Assembly (NCBI GenBank): GCA_019671005.1
Contig: CM033752.1
Span: forward strand, 1,798,001 to 1,862,000
Reading direction: 5' to 3'
From: Hibiscus mutabilis
Taxonomy: Eukaryota; Streptophyta; Magnoliopsida; Malvales; Malvaceae
Length of the DNA: 64,000 nucleotides
A program made the translations under genes and the position numbers. The number at the start of each line of letters is the position of its first letter. The first letter of the stretch is position 1. The notes beneath the pieces are model-generated. The model did not search any database and was not told the origin of the DNA. It saw nothing but the letters and a program-made list of their open reading frames with translations. Of the stretch, positions 22,866 to 34,799 are shown in pieces.

Positions 22866-25121
22866 TGTAACACACACGACCCGAATATCACAATTGGTCC
22901 TCAAGTCTAACCCAAAAACCATGAAGTTAACCTTTAGATTTAGCCTAAACACCATCATTTCATAAAATTCTTTAAGTTCAAATACTTGTCATGAGCAAAA
23001 TAGTTAAAAATGTTACAAGGGAGCTTTAATTAAAAATACATAATTAAAAGCATTCTACTCGTAAGTTAAAATCCAAAATAGAAGTTACAATACAACATAG
23101 GGTCCTATGAATACATAGACCAAATAAGTCTAAGTACTGTACTTTGACACAAGTCGATGCGAGGTCCTACCCTGATGGTGCTCCAACGATGCACGCCATA
23201 CTACTAACCTACGAATGGAAATAACAATTTCGAACGCTGATCTAACGAAGCTTAGTGGATACACTTCCACTCAACCATGATTCATGCAAATCATAAATAA
23301 GATCATGCTACAAATATGATATCATGGTAAGATAAGCAATGACGCTACCATAACCGCCTAAACACATATCAGTAGATATGTATTATCACACACAGTATAC
23401 GTACATATTACCAACAAACCTAGAGTGAGGCTCGATGTCTCACAGCCTCAGGAATGTACACTCTGAGTGAGACCCGGTGTCACACAGCCTCGAAAACTTA
23501 TACTCATACCAAGAATATCTCATCGAGTATCATCGGATGAGGCTCAATATCATACAACCTCGAGAACGTATATCTAGAAGCTCATCTCTTGGTGTTGCAA
23601 CACTCTCACTAGGTATCCGAATCCCAACAATTAAATAACTCAACCATAAAAGTGCCCTTACTTGGCACATAACCATACACGACCCACCAAGGATCCATAC
23701 GATTTCTATTACAACAAGTCACCCAACATTTATCAAGTTATAACTCATTATATTCATATGTGTGGTTAGAATCTTGTTTTCTCAGTTTTACTATTCATTT
23801 TACCCCATTGGAGGCCCATTAGGCCCTAGTCCACAATTTATGGGCTCACCGAACTCAAAACATAACTTTTGGGCAGATTGCCCAACGAGTATCGATACTC
23901 ACATGAGGGTATCGATACACCTCTATGGGTACCAAAACTCACCTATGAGTATCGATACCCTACCTACATGCGGCAGGGGTTTAATGGACACCTGGTACTA
24001 ATATACGGGATCGTGTATCGATACCTCTATAGGTATCGATATGCCCCCAAACGAATTGATACCCCAAAATGCTACTAGAATTTTCAATATAATAGTGGTA
24101 TCAGTATGCCCTTAGTTGTACCGATACCTCATTTGCATTTCGCCTGACAGAGGATATCTTTCGTAAAAGTGTATTGATACTGGTCCTCTCAGTACCGGTA
24201 CGCATACTCAGATATTGAATTTTAGAGCTCAAATCTCCCCTTTAAACACCCATTAACCTTAAATTAAAGCCCTGAGTTAATCCTACAAGTTATGGAAGTC
24301 TACTAGGTGGGTTCCTACCAGTTTTACACCCTTCCAACACCAACTTTAGGATTTACCATGGATGAGCACCAAGCTCTAATCATAACCGAAAACATCATAT
24401 AATCAAGCAAGCATGACATTAATGATTTCCAGTAATACATAGGAGTTAGTAGTGTATTAACCTTCCTTCCAAAGTTGGAAAATAGCCTCCACCTTTCACA
24501 AGCTCAAGCCTTCATCTTCCCTTGGTCCTTGAAAGCTTTTCCAACATCTTTCACTACAGCGAGATATTGTAAAAACAAATTACAATGTTGCTGGAAACTT
24601 AAGATATGAAGGAGAAAATATTTTGCAACAAGAAATGAAGTTAAAAATCCCTCATTCCTGTTCTCATGCTCAACCCCCATAAGAACTCATCTTCCACCAC
24701 TCTTGATGAAACTTACCTTGGAATATAGATCCCTAGATGATGATTTTGATACTCTTAATCCAAAATCTAGAAATCTAACTCAAATTGACAAAGGTTTGAC
24801 ATTTGTCTTTGGGTTTCTTAGAGATAATGAAGATGAGAGAAGTGAGGAAAGAGTAGAGACAAGAATGAAATCATCATCTCATTGCTTTTGCAGAAAATTA
24901 AAGAGATGATCAGCCATCCCTCTTGAAAGGAGGTATTTTACCATTTTGCCCTACATTAATTCCCTATTTACGTTCCTACACAAGCCCTTAAGCCCAACAA
25001 CAATTGGAAGCCCATAAGACTTTCATTCAAGCACACAAAAGGCCCAAACTCTTGACCCAAAATGCGAAGATCATGCTTCAGGTTAAATTGACCCTCAGAT
25101 TTCAAAATCCAGGTCGTTACA
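22866..25121 (-). repeat. 3' LTR of gypsy element C (2256 bp)
   Basis: The plus strand reads TGTAACACACAC...GGTCGTTACA. It aligns along its length with 30185-32299. Paired palindromes lie at 23889-24200. Confidence 0.92.
23889..24200. repeat. phased GTAYCGRTAC array in 3' LTR of element C
   Basis: Four 10-mers start at 23889, 23909, 23929 and 23949, exactly 20 bp apart, three of them GTATCGATAC. More copies follow to about 24200. The 5' LTR has matching copies at about 31208-31380 but lost about 140 bp of the array. Confidence 0.88.
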
Positions 25122-25140
25122 ACTCTTTCCCCTTAAGGAA
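25122..25140 (-). other. polypurine tract of element C
   Basis: The minus strand reads AAGGGGAAAGAGT directly before the 3' LTR, the expected plus-strand primer. It follows the chromodomain coding end closely. Confidence 0.75.
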
Positions 25141-26534
25141 ATTTCATCCTCAAACTTATCTTTTGGAAACAAATACGAATACAACAACTTCATGTCTTTC
25201 TCGACCTCCCACGTAGCCTCTTCGACTCTGTGGTTTCTCCACAACATCTTCACCAAGGGTATACACTTGTTGCACAACTCCTTAACTCATTTTGTCCAAA
25301 ACTCTTATTGTTTCTTCCTCGTAGGTCAAGTCTGTGTTGATCTTAATCTCTTCAAGAGTAATAACATAGGAAGGATCGAAACGATAACGTCTCAATGTGA
25401 TGCGCTCCATCTCTAGAGGTAAGGCTAACCGGTAAGCCACGGGTCTAACCCTCTCAAGAATCTTATAAGGCCCAATAAACCTTAACTTGCCCTTCCATCC
25501 AAAGCAGATCACCCTCTTCTATGGTGACACCTTGAAGAGCACCTTGTCACCAACATCATACTTAATGTACTTATGTTTCTGGTTTGCATAAGCTTTATGA
25601 CGATCAAAAGCCACTTGCAACATTTCTTTGATTATCTAAACTTTTTCTTCATCCTGCCTGATCAAATCAGACCCCACAATCCTTCTCTCATTAAGCTTGG
25701 TCAAACACAAGGGTATTCTACACTTATGCCTATACAAGGCCTCAAATGGAGCTATCTTGATACTCGACTGAAAGCTGTTGTTGTAGGCAATCTCAACAAG
25801 TAGTAGCTGCTCTTCCCAACTCTTCTCGAAGTTAATAATGCAATATTGGAGCATATCCTCCAAAATATAGATAACTCGCTCAGACTAACCATTGATCTGA
25901 GGGTGGAAAGCTGTACTAAAGTGCAACTTGGTATCCAAAGCTTCATGTATCTTTTTTCACAACCTTGTCGTGAAACGCATATCTCTATTTGATATGATCG
26001 ATTATAGTACTCCATGCAACCTTACTATTTCTTGGATGTACAACCTGGCCAACCTCTCAAGCTTAAAATCCATACACACAGGTAAAAATAAGCAGACTTG
26101 GCCAAATAATCCACTATTACCCATATGGTATCATGCTTCTTTTGTGACAACAAAAACCCTATTACAAAATCCATGGTCACCCGATCCCACTTCTATTCTA
26201 AAATCTAAATAGGCTGAAGCAAGCCTAAAGAAACCTGATGTTCAGCCTTAACTTGCTGACAAGCTAAGCATCTTGTCATAAACTCAGATACATTCCTTTT
26301 AATACTAGGCCACCAATAAAAAAGACGAAGTTTTTGATATATTTTGTTACTTTTCGAATGCACGACAAATAAACTACAGTGAGCCTCTTGTAGGATACAG
26401 TCGCCCAGATCCTTTAAAGCTGGAACACATAATCGGTTCTTAAAGTACAAGATCCTACCATTTCGCACTTTAAAGTCGAATGCCTCACCTTTTTGAACCA
26501 TCTCAATCTTCACCACCAACTCTTCGTCTAACAC
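25141..26534 (-). pseudogene. gypsy integrase with chromodomain (element C)
   Basis: Integrase inserts the cDNA and the chromodomain can steer it to marked chromatin. On the minus strand 26534-26205 gives the zinc-binding part (HCSLFVVHSKSNKIYQKLR, WWPSIKRNVSEF, CLACQQVK). Core pieces follow in broken frames (LLVEIAYNNSFQSSIKIAPF and ALYRHKCRIPL at 25863-25636). 25512-25282 is the GPYKILERVRPVAYRLALP module with LRRYRFDPSYV, and 25277-25141 has KMLWRNHRVEEATWE, typical of plant gypsy chromodomains. Several stops and frame changes make it non-functional. Confidence 0.9.
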
Positions 26535-26699
26535 TTATGTTCTCTTGATCCCTTGCATTAAGTTGGGCTCTATACGAAGCTCGACTAACAACCCATCATC
26601 ATCGGTCAGCCTTAACCGGGCAAACATTACTCTCAAGCCTGACATAGACTTCCTACTCAAAACATCGACCACTATATTAGCATTACCAGAATGATACTC

Positions 26700-27900
26700 T
26701 ATGATGCAATCATAGTCTTTTAACAGCTCAATCCATCATCTTTGCCTCATATTTAACTCTTTTTGGGTGATAAGGTACTTTAAACTCTTGTGATCGGTGT
26801 AGATGTAACACTTTTCCCCATACAGATAATGCCTCTAAATCTTTAACGCGAAGATGACTGCAGCAAGCTCCAAATCATGAGTAGGGTAATTCTGTTCATG
26901 AGGCTTAAGCTGTCTTGAGGCATAAACAACCACCTTACCATCTTGCATGAGAACACAACCAAGCCCTTTCAACGAAACATCACTAAACACAAAATAATCC
27001 TTTCCCAGTTCGGGTTGTATCAAAATCAGAGCCTCTATAAGATAAGCCTTCAACTGCTCAAAACTTTGTTGTCTTTTCTCATGTCACTCAAACGAAACCT
27101 CTTTTCTGTAACAAATTGGTCATCAGTACTACTATGATGGAAAAGCTTTTGACAAAATGGTGATAATATCCGGCAAGCCCAAGAAAACTAAGGACTTATG
27201 TGATATTCCTAGGTGGTTTCCACTTCACCACTGCCTGGATCTTTTATAGATCGACACGGATCTCATCCGCTGCAACAATGGTGCCCAAAAATGCCACTTC
27301 AGATAGCTACATTTATTAAACTTAGTAAAAAATTGCTTCTCTCCTAAGGTCTGAAGAACAACACAAAGACGATAGACGTGCTCTTCCTCTGTACTCGAAT
27401 AAACTAATATATCATCTATGAATACCACTATGATCTGATCTAGGTAAGGCTGAATGATCTAGTTCATCAGGTCTATAAAAGCTATTAGTGTGTTGATAAG
27501 CCTAAAAGGCATTACCAAGTACTCATGATGTCCGTACTATATCCTAAAGTAATTTTTTGAACATCATCTTCCATTACTTTCAACTGGTAGTAACCCGACC
27601 TCAAGTCACGCTTTAAGAACACACAAACACCTCTCATTGATCAAATAGGTTATATATCCTTGGTAAGGAATAATGGTTCTTTATTGTTACCTTGTTAAGC
27701 TGACAGTAGCCAATACACATCTTCATTGACCCGTTTTTTTAACAAACAAGATCGGTGTACCCCAAAGTGAGATACTCGGCCGTATAAAACCTCTTTATAA
27801 CAACTTTTGAATCTACTTATTTAACTCTTTTAACTCTATCGGTGTCATACGATACGGTGCAATAGACACTGGTGTCGTACCAGGCATTACATCAATCTAA
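26700..27900 (-). pseudogene. gypsy reverse transcriptase-RNase H (element C)
   Basis: The catalytic loop MVFIDDILVYSSTEEEH lies at 27428-27380, with both Asp kept. Upstream (to about 27900) the RT palm is present but full of stops. 27053-26835 is the RNase H start ([38 protein letters not shown]). Clearly dead but easy to recognise. Confidence 0.88.
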
Positions 27901-28189
27901 TTCTCTAATTTATAATCTAGTGAAAGTCTAGGTAATTCTTTTGGAAACACATCAGCAAACTCTCTAACAGTTTAAAGACTCTCAAGCATCATACTTTCAA
28001 CACTTATATCGACCACATGAGCCAAAAAGACTTTACAACCTTGTTGGATCATCTTTTATACTGCCAAGGCCAACATTATATTGGGAAGACAATGATTTCT
28101 GTCATTCATCACCACTAACTTAGCTTCGTCCCAACCGCAAAGCTTAATGCCCTTTGCTTTACAACCCAAACAAGCATCATGTTCGAATC

Positions 28190-28450
28190 ACCAATCTATT
28201 CCTAGGATAACATCAAACTCTTAGAAGGGTAACACTATCAGATCAGCCGAAAAAATTGAACCCTGAACCTCAATCAAACACCTTTGATAAACCTTATCCA
28301 CCAACACATCATACCCTAATAAACTAGTCACTCGAAACCCTTTCTCAAGATTCTCGGTAGGAATACCTCACTGTTGAGATATTCTACTACGTGTGTAAGA
28401 GTAGGTAGACCTTGAATCTACAAGAGCAATAATAGAAAATAAGGTAAATA
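28190..28450 (-). pseudogene. gypsy protease remnant (element C)
   Basis: The minus strand near 28400-28430 reads ALVDSRSTYSY, matching the gypsy aspartic protease site ALVDSGSTHSY with Gly changed to Arg right after the catalytic DS. This substitution alone should abolish activity. Confidence 0.7.
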
Positions 28451-28479
28451 TACTTGATATGACGTTAGTGTTCTCACAG

Positions 28480-30017
28480 TCCTCCTAAGCCTTGACCGCG
28501 TACTACCTCACTGGTGCCCTCACAGTAGACTAAACTATACCCCCCACACTGATGTACGGACATGTGGCTCGCTACTCCTCTAGCAAATCTCAGGCCTCTC
28601 TGTGCTAGGTAAAAGGTCCTCTAAGTCTAGACTGAGGTAGTGCCAGTAGCTGCTGGATAATCCCTCACAAAATGGTCTAGTGATCCACACTCAAAGCAAA
28701 CTATAGATGTCCTCCAATACCCACATTTATGCTTATGCTCACACTGATCATAAAACTGGTGCACCTATACTCCTCTATGAGCCTTCTGGACTCATCATCG
28801 CCGAAGACAATGATCTATGGTCTAATCTTGAACCATGATTAGTAACCCTTGTAGTGGACTAAAATATACCCCTACTCTGATGTATAGATATGTGGCTCGA
28901 TACTCCTCTAGCAAATCTTAGGCCCATCTGAGCTAGGTAAGAGGTTCTCTAAGTCTGGACTAGGGTAGTGCCAGTAGCTGTCAGATAATCTCTCATAAAA
29001 TGGCCCAGTGATCCATACTCAAAGCAAACTCTAGATGTCCCCCAATACTCACCTTTGTGCCTATGCCTACACCGATCATAAATAGGTGTGCCCATACTCC
29101 TTTGTAAGCCCTCTGGACTCATCATGGCCGAACACGATGAAGTTCTCCTATGGATAGTAGACTCTAATCTATGGTCTGATCTTGAACCACGATTTGTAGC
29201 TTTTCTCCCTTGGTTCCAATAGTTTCTATTCATTCTAGAAAAGGACTGTGAGTTGTTAGAAAAGTTTTAAGTCCTTCCACTCGAACTTTCTTGCCTACCG
29301 GTCGGGCCATAGGTCAAACCTTGCACTTGCTCAAGCAACTTGGCACTAGAAGTCAATTCTAAAAACACTTTTGGTGGGGCAGCAGTCAAGTAAGTCTGAA
29401 TCACCTTCCTCAAATCATTAAAGAACATCTTGTACTTCATCTTCTAATTAGCGAACAACTCAGGGGCATACATGCTCAACTGTAGGAACACTAGCTCATA
29501 TTCAAAGACCGATCAATTTTCTTAGACCAAATAGTTGAATTGATCCCTCAAACTGTCAATGTAGGCTTCTCTCGCATACTTATTCTCGAATTCATCTAAG
29601 TAGATTGGTTAAGATACCAATCCAACTCTATGGTCTTCTACCATTCTCGGGCATTCTCCTTTAATAAGGAAAGAACGCATGCCAACTTGTCATCAGATCT
29701 CAACCTTATCTGCCTATGATCTAAAAGGTATCCCTCAACCACTGATTCGCACTCACTGAGTTATCTTGCCCCAATCCAAGAAAGTCCGTAGCACTATGAA
29801 GATGTACCCTCTCAATCGGTACATCATGAGGGGTAGCTGAAGGCCTAGGTATTGCCCTTACAATTCGATGAAGGGCATTGTGTAGATGAAAGAAATAACT
29901 GGCCCCTAGACCGCTATATTCCTCAGACATCTCTTATAAGCCGAGGACGTAGTCCTCATCATTGATCCCTTCTCAAGAGCTCTAACTCTCCTCATAATCA
30001 CGTGCCCTCTTTGGCAT
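28480..30017 (-). pseudogene. gypsy gag remnant (element C)
   Basis: Starts near 30017 (MPKRARDYEE), soon hits stops, then gives MSEEYSGLGASYFFHLHNA and DFLGLGQDNSVSANQWL, and ends in a nucleocapsid zinc knuckle remnant CFEYGSLGHFMRD (about 29030-29000) with a Cys lost. The knuckle part lies within a tandem duplication at 28534-29184. Confidence 0.8.
28534..29184 (-). repeat. tandem duplication (about 325 bp) of gag zinc-knuckle region
   Basis: 28534-28857 and 28858-29184 are direct copies: both hold CTGATGTA, ATGTGGCTCG, TACTCCTCTAGCAAATCT, GTAGTGCCAGTAGCTG and CCTTCTGGACTCATCAT (CCCTCTGG in copy 2) in order. Many substitutions separate them, so the duplication is old. Confidence 0.88.
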
Positions 30018-30167
30018 AATTCATTTTTGCACAAGAAAACAATTAAGGTTACACCATCAAACATTCAGTTTAAACAAGTACAACCTCAATCTATGCGCAA
30101 CGTATTCGCTAAACACTTATAAAACACTCTAAACACCCTCGGGGTTTCCTAGAACCAGCTAAAACTA

Positions 30168-30180
30168 GGCTCTGATACCA
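30168..30180 (-). other. primer binding site of element C, initiator Met-tRNA
   Basis: The minus strand reads TGGTATCAGAGCC, a perfect match to the usual plant iMet primer site, four bases from the 5' LTR end. Confidence 0.93.
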
Positions 30181-30184
30181 CTAT

Positions 30185-32299
30185 TATAACACATATAACT
30201 AGAATGTCAAAATTGGGCCTCGAGCCCAACCTTTGCCATGAAGTTAGCCTTTAGATTTAGCCCAAACACCATCATTTCATAAAATTCTTTAAGTTCAAAT
30301 ACTTGTCATGAACAAAATAGTTAAAAACGTTACATAGGAGCTTTAATTAAAAATATATAATTAAAAGCATTCGACTCGTAAGTTAAAATCCAAAATAGAA
30401 GTTACAATACAACATAGGGTCTTACGAATACATAGCCCAAATAAGTCTAAATGTTGTACTCTGATACAAGTTAATGTTGAGGTCCTACTCTGATGATGCT
30501 CTAACAATACACGTCAACATACTAACCTACAAACAGAAACAACAATTTTGAATGCTGAGCTAACAAAGCTCAGTGGATACACTTCCACTCAACCATGATT
30601 CATGCAAATCATAAATAAGAGCATGCTACAAATATGATATCATGGTAAGATAAGCAATGGCGCTACTATAACTACCTAAAAACTTATTAGCAAAGATGTA
30701 TTATCACGCACAGTATATGTACATCACACCAACAAACCTAGAGTGAGGCCCGGTGTTATACAGCCTCGGGAATGTACACTCTGAGTGAGACTCAATGTCA
30801 TACAGCCTCAGAAACTTATACTCGTACTCAAAATCTCTCATCGAGTGTCGTCAGATGAGGCTTAGTGTCATATATCCTCGGGAACGTACATTTAAAAACT
30901 CATCTCTTGGTGTTGCAACAATCTCACTAGGTATCTGAATCCTAACAATCAAATAACTCAACCGCACAAGTGCCCTTACTTGGCACGTAACCACACACGA
31001 TCCACCAAAGATCCCTACGACTACTATTACAATCAGTCACCAAACATTTATCAAGTTATAACTCATTATATTCATATATGTGGTTAGATTCTCAGTTTCT
31101 TAGTTTTACTTTTCATTTTACCCCATTAGAGGCCCATTAGGCCCTAGTCCATAATTTATAGATTTATCAAACTTAAAACATAATTTTTAGGCAGATTGCC
31201 CAGAGAGTATCGATACCCACATAAGGGTATCGATATGCCTCTATAGGTACCAATACTCACCTATGAGTATCGATACACTGTCTGTATACAATGAGGGTTT
31301 AATTAACACCTGGTACCGATATAATGGGTTTTGTATCTTTCATAAAGGGGTATCGATACTGGTCCTTCCAGTATCGGTACACGTACCCAGATTTTAAATT
31401 CCATAGCTCAAATTCCTCTTTGAACACCCATTAACCTTAAATTAAAGCCCTGAATTAATCATACAAATTATGGAAGGTCCATTAGGTGGATTTCTACCAG
31501 TTTTACACCATTTCAACACAAACTTTAGGATTTACCATGGATGAACACCAAGCTCTAATCCTAACTGAAAACATAATATAATTAAGCAAGCATCGCATTA
31601 ATGATTTCCTGTAATACATAGGAGTTAGTAGTGTACTAACCTTCATTTTAAAGTTAGAAAACAGCCCTCACCTTCTACAAGCTCAAGCCCTCTTCTTTCC
31701 TTGGTCCTTGAAAACTTCTCCAACCTCTTTCACTACAAAAAGATATTGTAAAAAAAATTACAATGTTGGTGGAAACTTAAGATATGAAGGAGGAAAGATT
31801 CTGCAATAAGAAATGAAGTTAAAAATCCCCCATTCATGTTCTCATGCTTAACCCCCACAAGAACTCATCCTCTACCACTCTTGATGAAACTTAACTTGGA
31901 ATATAGATCCCTAGATGATGATTTTAATACTCTTAACCCAAAATATGGGATTCTAACTTAAATTGACAAAGGTTTGACATTTGTCTTTGGTTTCTTAGAG
32001 ATAATGAAGAAAATGAGAAGTGAGGAAAGGGTAGATACAAGAATGAGATCACCATCTCATTTTTTTTGTAGAAAATTGAAGAGATGATCAGACATCCCTC
32101 TTGAAAAGAGGTATTTTACCATTTTGCTCCCATACTAATTCCCCATTTACATTCCCACACAAGTCCTTAAGCCCAACAACAATTGGAAACCCACAAGACT
32201 TTTATTCAAGCACACAAAGGGCCCAAACTCTTGACCCAAAATACGAAGCCCCACTTCAGGTTAAATTGACCCTCAAATTTCAAAATCTGGGTCATTACA
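30185..32299 (-). repeat. 5' LTR of gypsy element C (2115 bp)
   Basis: The plus strand reads TATAACACAT...GGTCATTACA. Shorter than the partner LTR mainly by a deletion of about 140 bp near 31325, inside the palindrome array. Remaining palindromes lie at about 31208-31270 and 31350-31380. Confidence 0.92.
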
Positions 32300-32574
32300 C
32301 ATCGGGCCTAGTTCATTGATACTCGATGAGAGATTCTGAGTATAGATACGTAATTCGAGGCTATATAACACCGGATTTCACTCCGAGTGTATGATCCCGA
32401 GGCTACGTGACATCGAGACATACTCTAGGTTTGTGGTTGTATATATGATCGTAGTGAGTATATTTACATATTAATTGCTATGTGTTTGGGCGATTATGGA
32501 AGTGCTACTTGTGATTATATGTAATGATATCTTATCTAACTGCATGCTCTTATTTATAATTTGCATGAAACATG

Positions 32575-32919
32575 CACTACAACAAATTTACTTATTTGTG
32601 ACGTTGAAAATATTGTCATTAAAACTTACATTTAAGTCACTATTTACATTTTGTGACATAATATTCAACGGCACAACGATCGTTATGCTAGGTGTGTCAT
32701 TAAATGTCAAATGTAACGATGTATTAATTTTCGTCACGTATTGTTAAACATATAGGGATATTAATGTATAACGTCACCTTAAATTTTGTATTCAGTGACA
32801 ATAAATTATGTCATTAAATATTATAAAATTTCGTCATTATTCATTCACATCGTCACTATAAGTATAAAATTTTTATTGTATAATTGACGAAAATAATATC
32901 GTCATAATTTTTTGTGTCT
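32575..32919. mobile_element. CACTA-like MITE in solo LTR A
   Basis: Begins CACTACAACAAATTTACTTA, a typical CACTA end, after ATG. The right end near 32919 is also followed by ATG but has lost a clear TAGTG end. The interior repeats GTGACG/CGTCAC words in both orientations (for example 32599, 32735, 32774, 32852), as in CACTA subterminal repeats. No ORF. Confidence 0.6.
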
Positions 32920-33361
32920 ATGATTTGCTATGTGCTTGGGAGATTATGGTTGAGTGGGAGTGTATCCACTGAACTTTGTTAGCTCAACGTTCAGAATCGT
33001 TGTTTTCGTTCGCAGGTCAATAGGTTGTTCGTTGCATTGGAGGAGCATCATCAGATGTAGGATTTCAGCATATACTTTTGTCAGAGTACAATTCTTAGAT
33101 ATAATGGGCTATGTATTCGTAGGACCCTATGTTTTGTTTTGTAACTCGTATTTTGGATTTATGTTGTGTAAGTCGAATGTTTAAAATACTTGTTTTAAAA
33201 ATGGGAGCTCTCGTGTAAACTTTAAATACTTATTTTGGTTTAATTATTTGACTCAATGGATTTTATGGAAATGATTGTGGATTGAGCTAAACTAGGTTAA
33301 AATTTTATGGTAATGAGTTGAGGCCCAAATATGATATATGGGTTGAGAGTGTTAAATCTTT

Positions 33362-34112
33362 AAATATCATTATATTGTTAAACTTGATTATCTGGTAATG
33401 AGTTACGAGTTTAATATTAATAAATAATAGATTTTATTTCACTCATACAAATATTGTGTGTGAAAATATTTTATATAAAAAAATATTCAACGAGTGATGA
33501 CAACTAGAATAATAAAAAAAATTGTATATAAAACATTATTCAGTGAGTGGTGATAACTAGAGTAATAAAATCTAGTTATACATTGAATGCTTTTTATATA
33601 AAAAAAAACTAGAGTAATAAAAAAAATATTCAAGACAATATAAAAAACATCATTAAAAAAACAATATTCAAGACATTATAAAAAACAATATTCAAAAATC
33701 AATATAAAAAAACACTATTAAAAAAACTAGAGTAATAAAATATTTTATATAAAAAGTGATGCATTGACTGCTTTTTAATTGTTTTACTTAAAGACAATAT
33801 AAAATTAAAATCAAGAGCCAGGTAAAGGAATAACATCAAAAAGCCCTTAACATTTTTTTTGTTTTATAATTATGTCTATGATGTTGTCATGTCACATTAA
33901 TAAAAATATTTAACGTTAATTAATTGTTAGTTAACCATAAAAAGGATATACTTAAAAAATAATATTTAAATTACCAAAACAAATAAGAGTGCAATTGAAA
34001 AAGAAACAAATGTTGAGATTTTTCCCCCTTTTTTATGATTTAGTTTTTAAAAAGAATTAATTTTGAAATATTGTATCGAGTCATTTGTGTATTTAAAGTT
34101 AACTTTTTTTAA
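33362..34112. other. AT-rich low-complexity sequence
   Basis: 33460-33790 holds diffuse repeats of ACTAGAGTAATAAAA and AATATTCAAGACA. No gene or transposon end identified. Confidence 0.5.
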
Positions 34113-34506
34113 CACTCTATCTGTCTTACTAAAACTGTCAAATGTTGACATTTTTTTGTCAATTTTTTAACGTTGACTTCTTATAATTTGAAATCTATTA
34201 TTAATAGAGCAAGCACATTTGACTAAGCTGTTCATCTTTTTTTCTCATATTTTCTTAGGTCATCGGTTTTAGACCTATTAGAAGCAACGCTTCCCCTAGA
34301 CTCCATCTGTAGGTAGCATTAAGATTATAATTAAGATTTGTCAAAAAAAATTATTACTGATAAAAAATGAAAAAAAATATATTTTAAAAACTTTCATTTA
34401 AGTAGTTTTTAAATATATATTTTAAAATTTTAATTAATTAATAAATTATAGTTAAAGTTAAATATTTTTATGTAAATATATGACGGTTTTAGTGGGACAG
34501 AGAGAA
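34113..34506. mobile_element. Stowaway-like MITE
   Basis: The left end CACTCTATCTGTCTTACTAA is inverted at the right end (GACGGTTTTAGTGGGACAGAGAG), close to Stowaway ends. Length 394 bp including a nested SINE-like insert. TA duplication not clear. Confidence 0.6.
34207..34345 (+). repeat. SINE-like repeat copy 1
   Basis: The segment TAGAGCAAGCACATTTGACT to AAGATTTGTCAAAAAAA resembles 54603-54768 in order and spacing (GCTGTTCATCTTTTTTTCTC, TCTTAGG, GTTTTAGACC, CCCCTAGA, TTGTCAAAA). A B-box-like GGTTTTAGACC and a poly-A tail suggest a tRNA-derived SINE. Confidence 0.45.
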
Positions 34507-34799
34507 TAATTATTTATTAAAATAATATAAATGATTTAATTTATTAATTGTAAAAAGTTTAATGATATAATTAGATAAAAATTAAAGGTCGGTAATCTAC
34601 ATACAAATGATGCTAAATTAAATGAGATAAAATATAAACTACCTGCATTTTACTTGAGATTCACAATTTTAATGATTTAAATATACCGAAATCTACTAAT
34701 TGACCAAGTAGTTAAGAATATTTATATTATTTTATCTGAAATGAGTTTAAATACTAATATTTATTTTGAGAATATAATCTTTATCGCTTAATAAAAGAA

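Larger units (their letters stand above)
22866..32299 (-). mobile_element. complete Ty3/gypsy chromovirus C (Tekay-like), minus strand
   Basis: Minus-strand order: 5' LTR 32299-30185, PBS 30180-30168, gag, protease, RT, RNase H, integrase with C-terminal chromodomain, polypurine tract, 3' LTR 25121-22866. Flanks CACCG (22861-22865) and CATCG (32300-32304) are a 5-bp target duplication with one mismatch. All ORFs are broken by stops, and the LTRs differ by many substitutions and a deletion of about 140 bp, so the insertion is old. The clade is inferred from LTRs over 2 kb and the chromodomain. Confidence 0.92.
18771..33356 (+). mobile_element. gypsy solo LTR A, split by nested insertions
   Basis: Starts TGTAACGACCCGAATTTC at 18771 and ends GAGAGTGTTAAA at 33356, with a perfect 5-bp target duplication TCTTT at 18766-18770 and 33357-33361. 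Its own sequence is 18771-20294, then a few bases at 22859-22865, then 32305-33356. In between are solo LTR B, complete element C and a CACTA-like MITE. Without these it is about 2.2 kb, the family length. No internal region remains, so it arose by LTR-LTR recombination. Confidence 0.88.
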
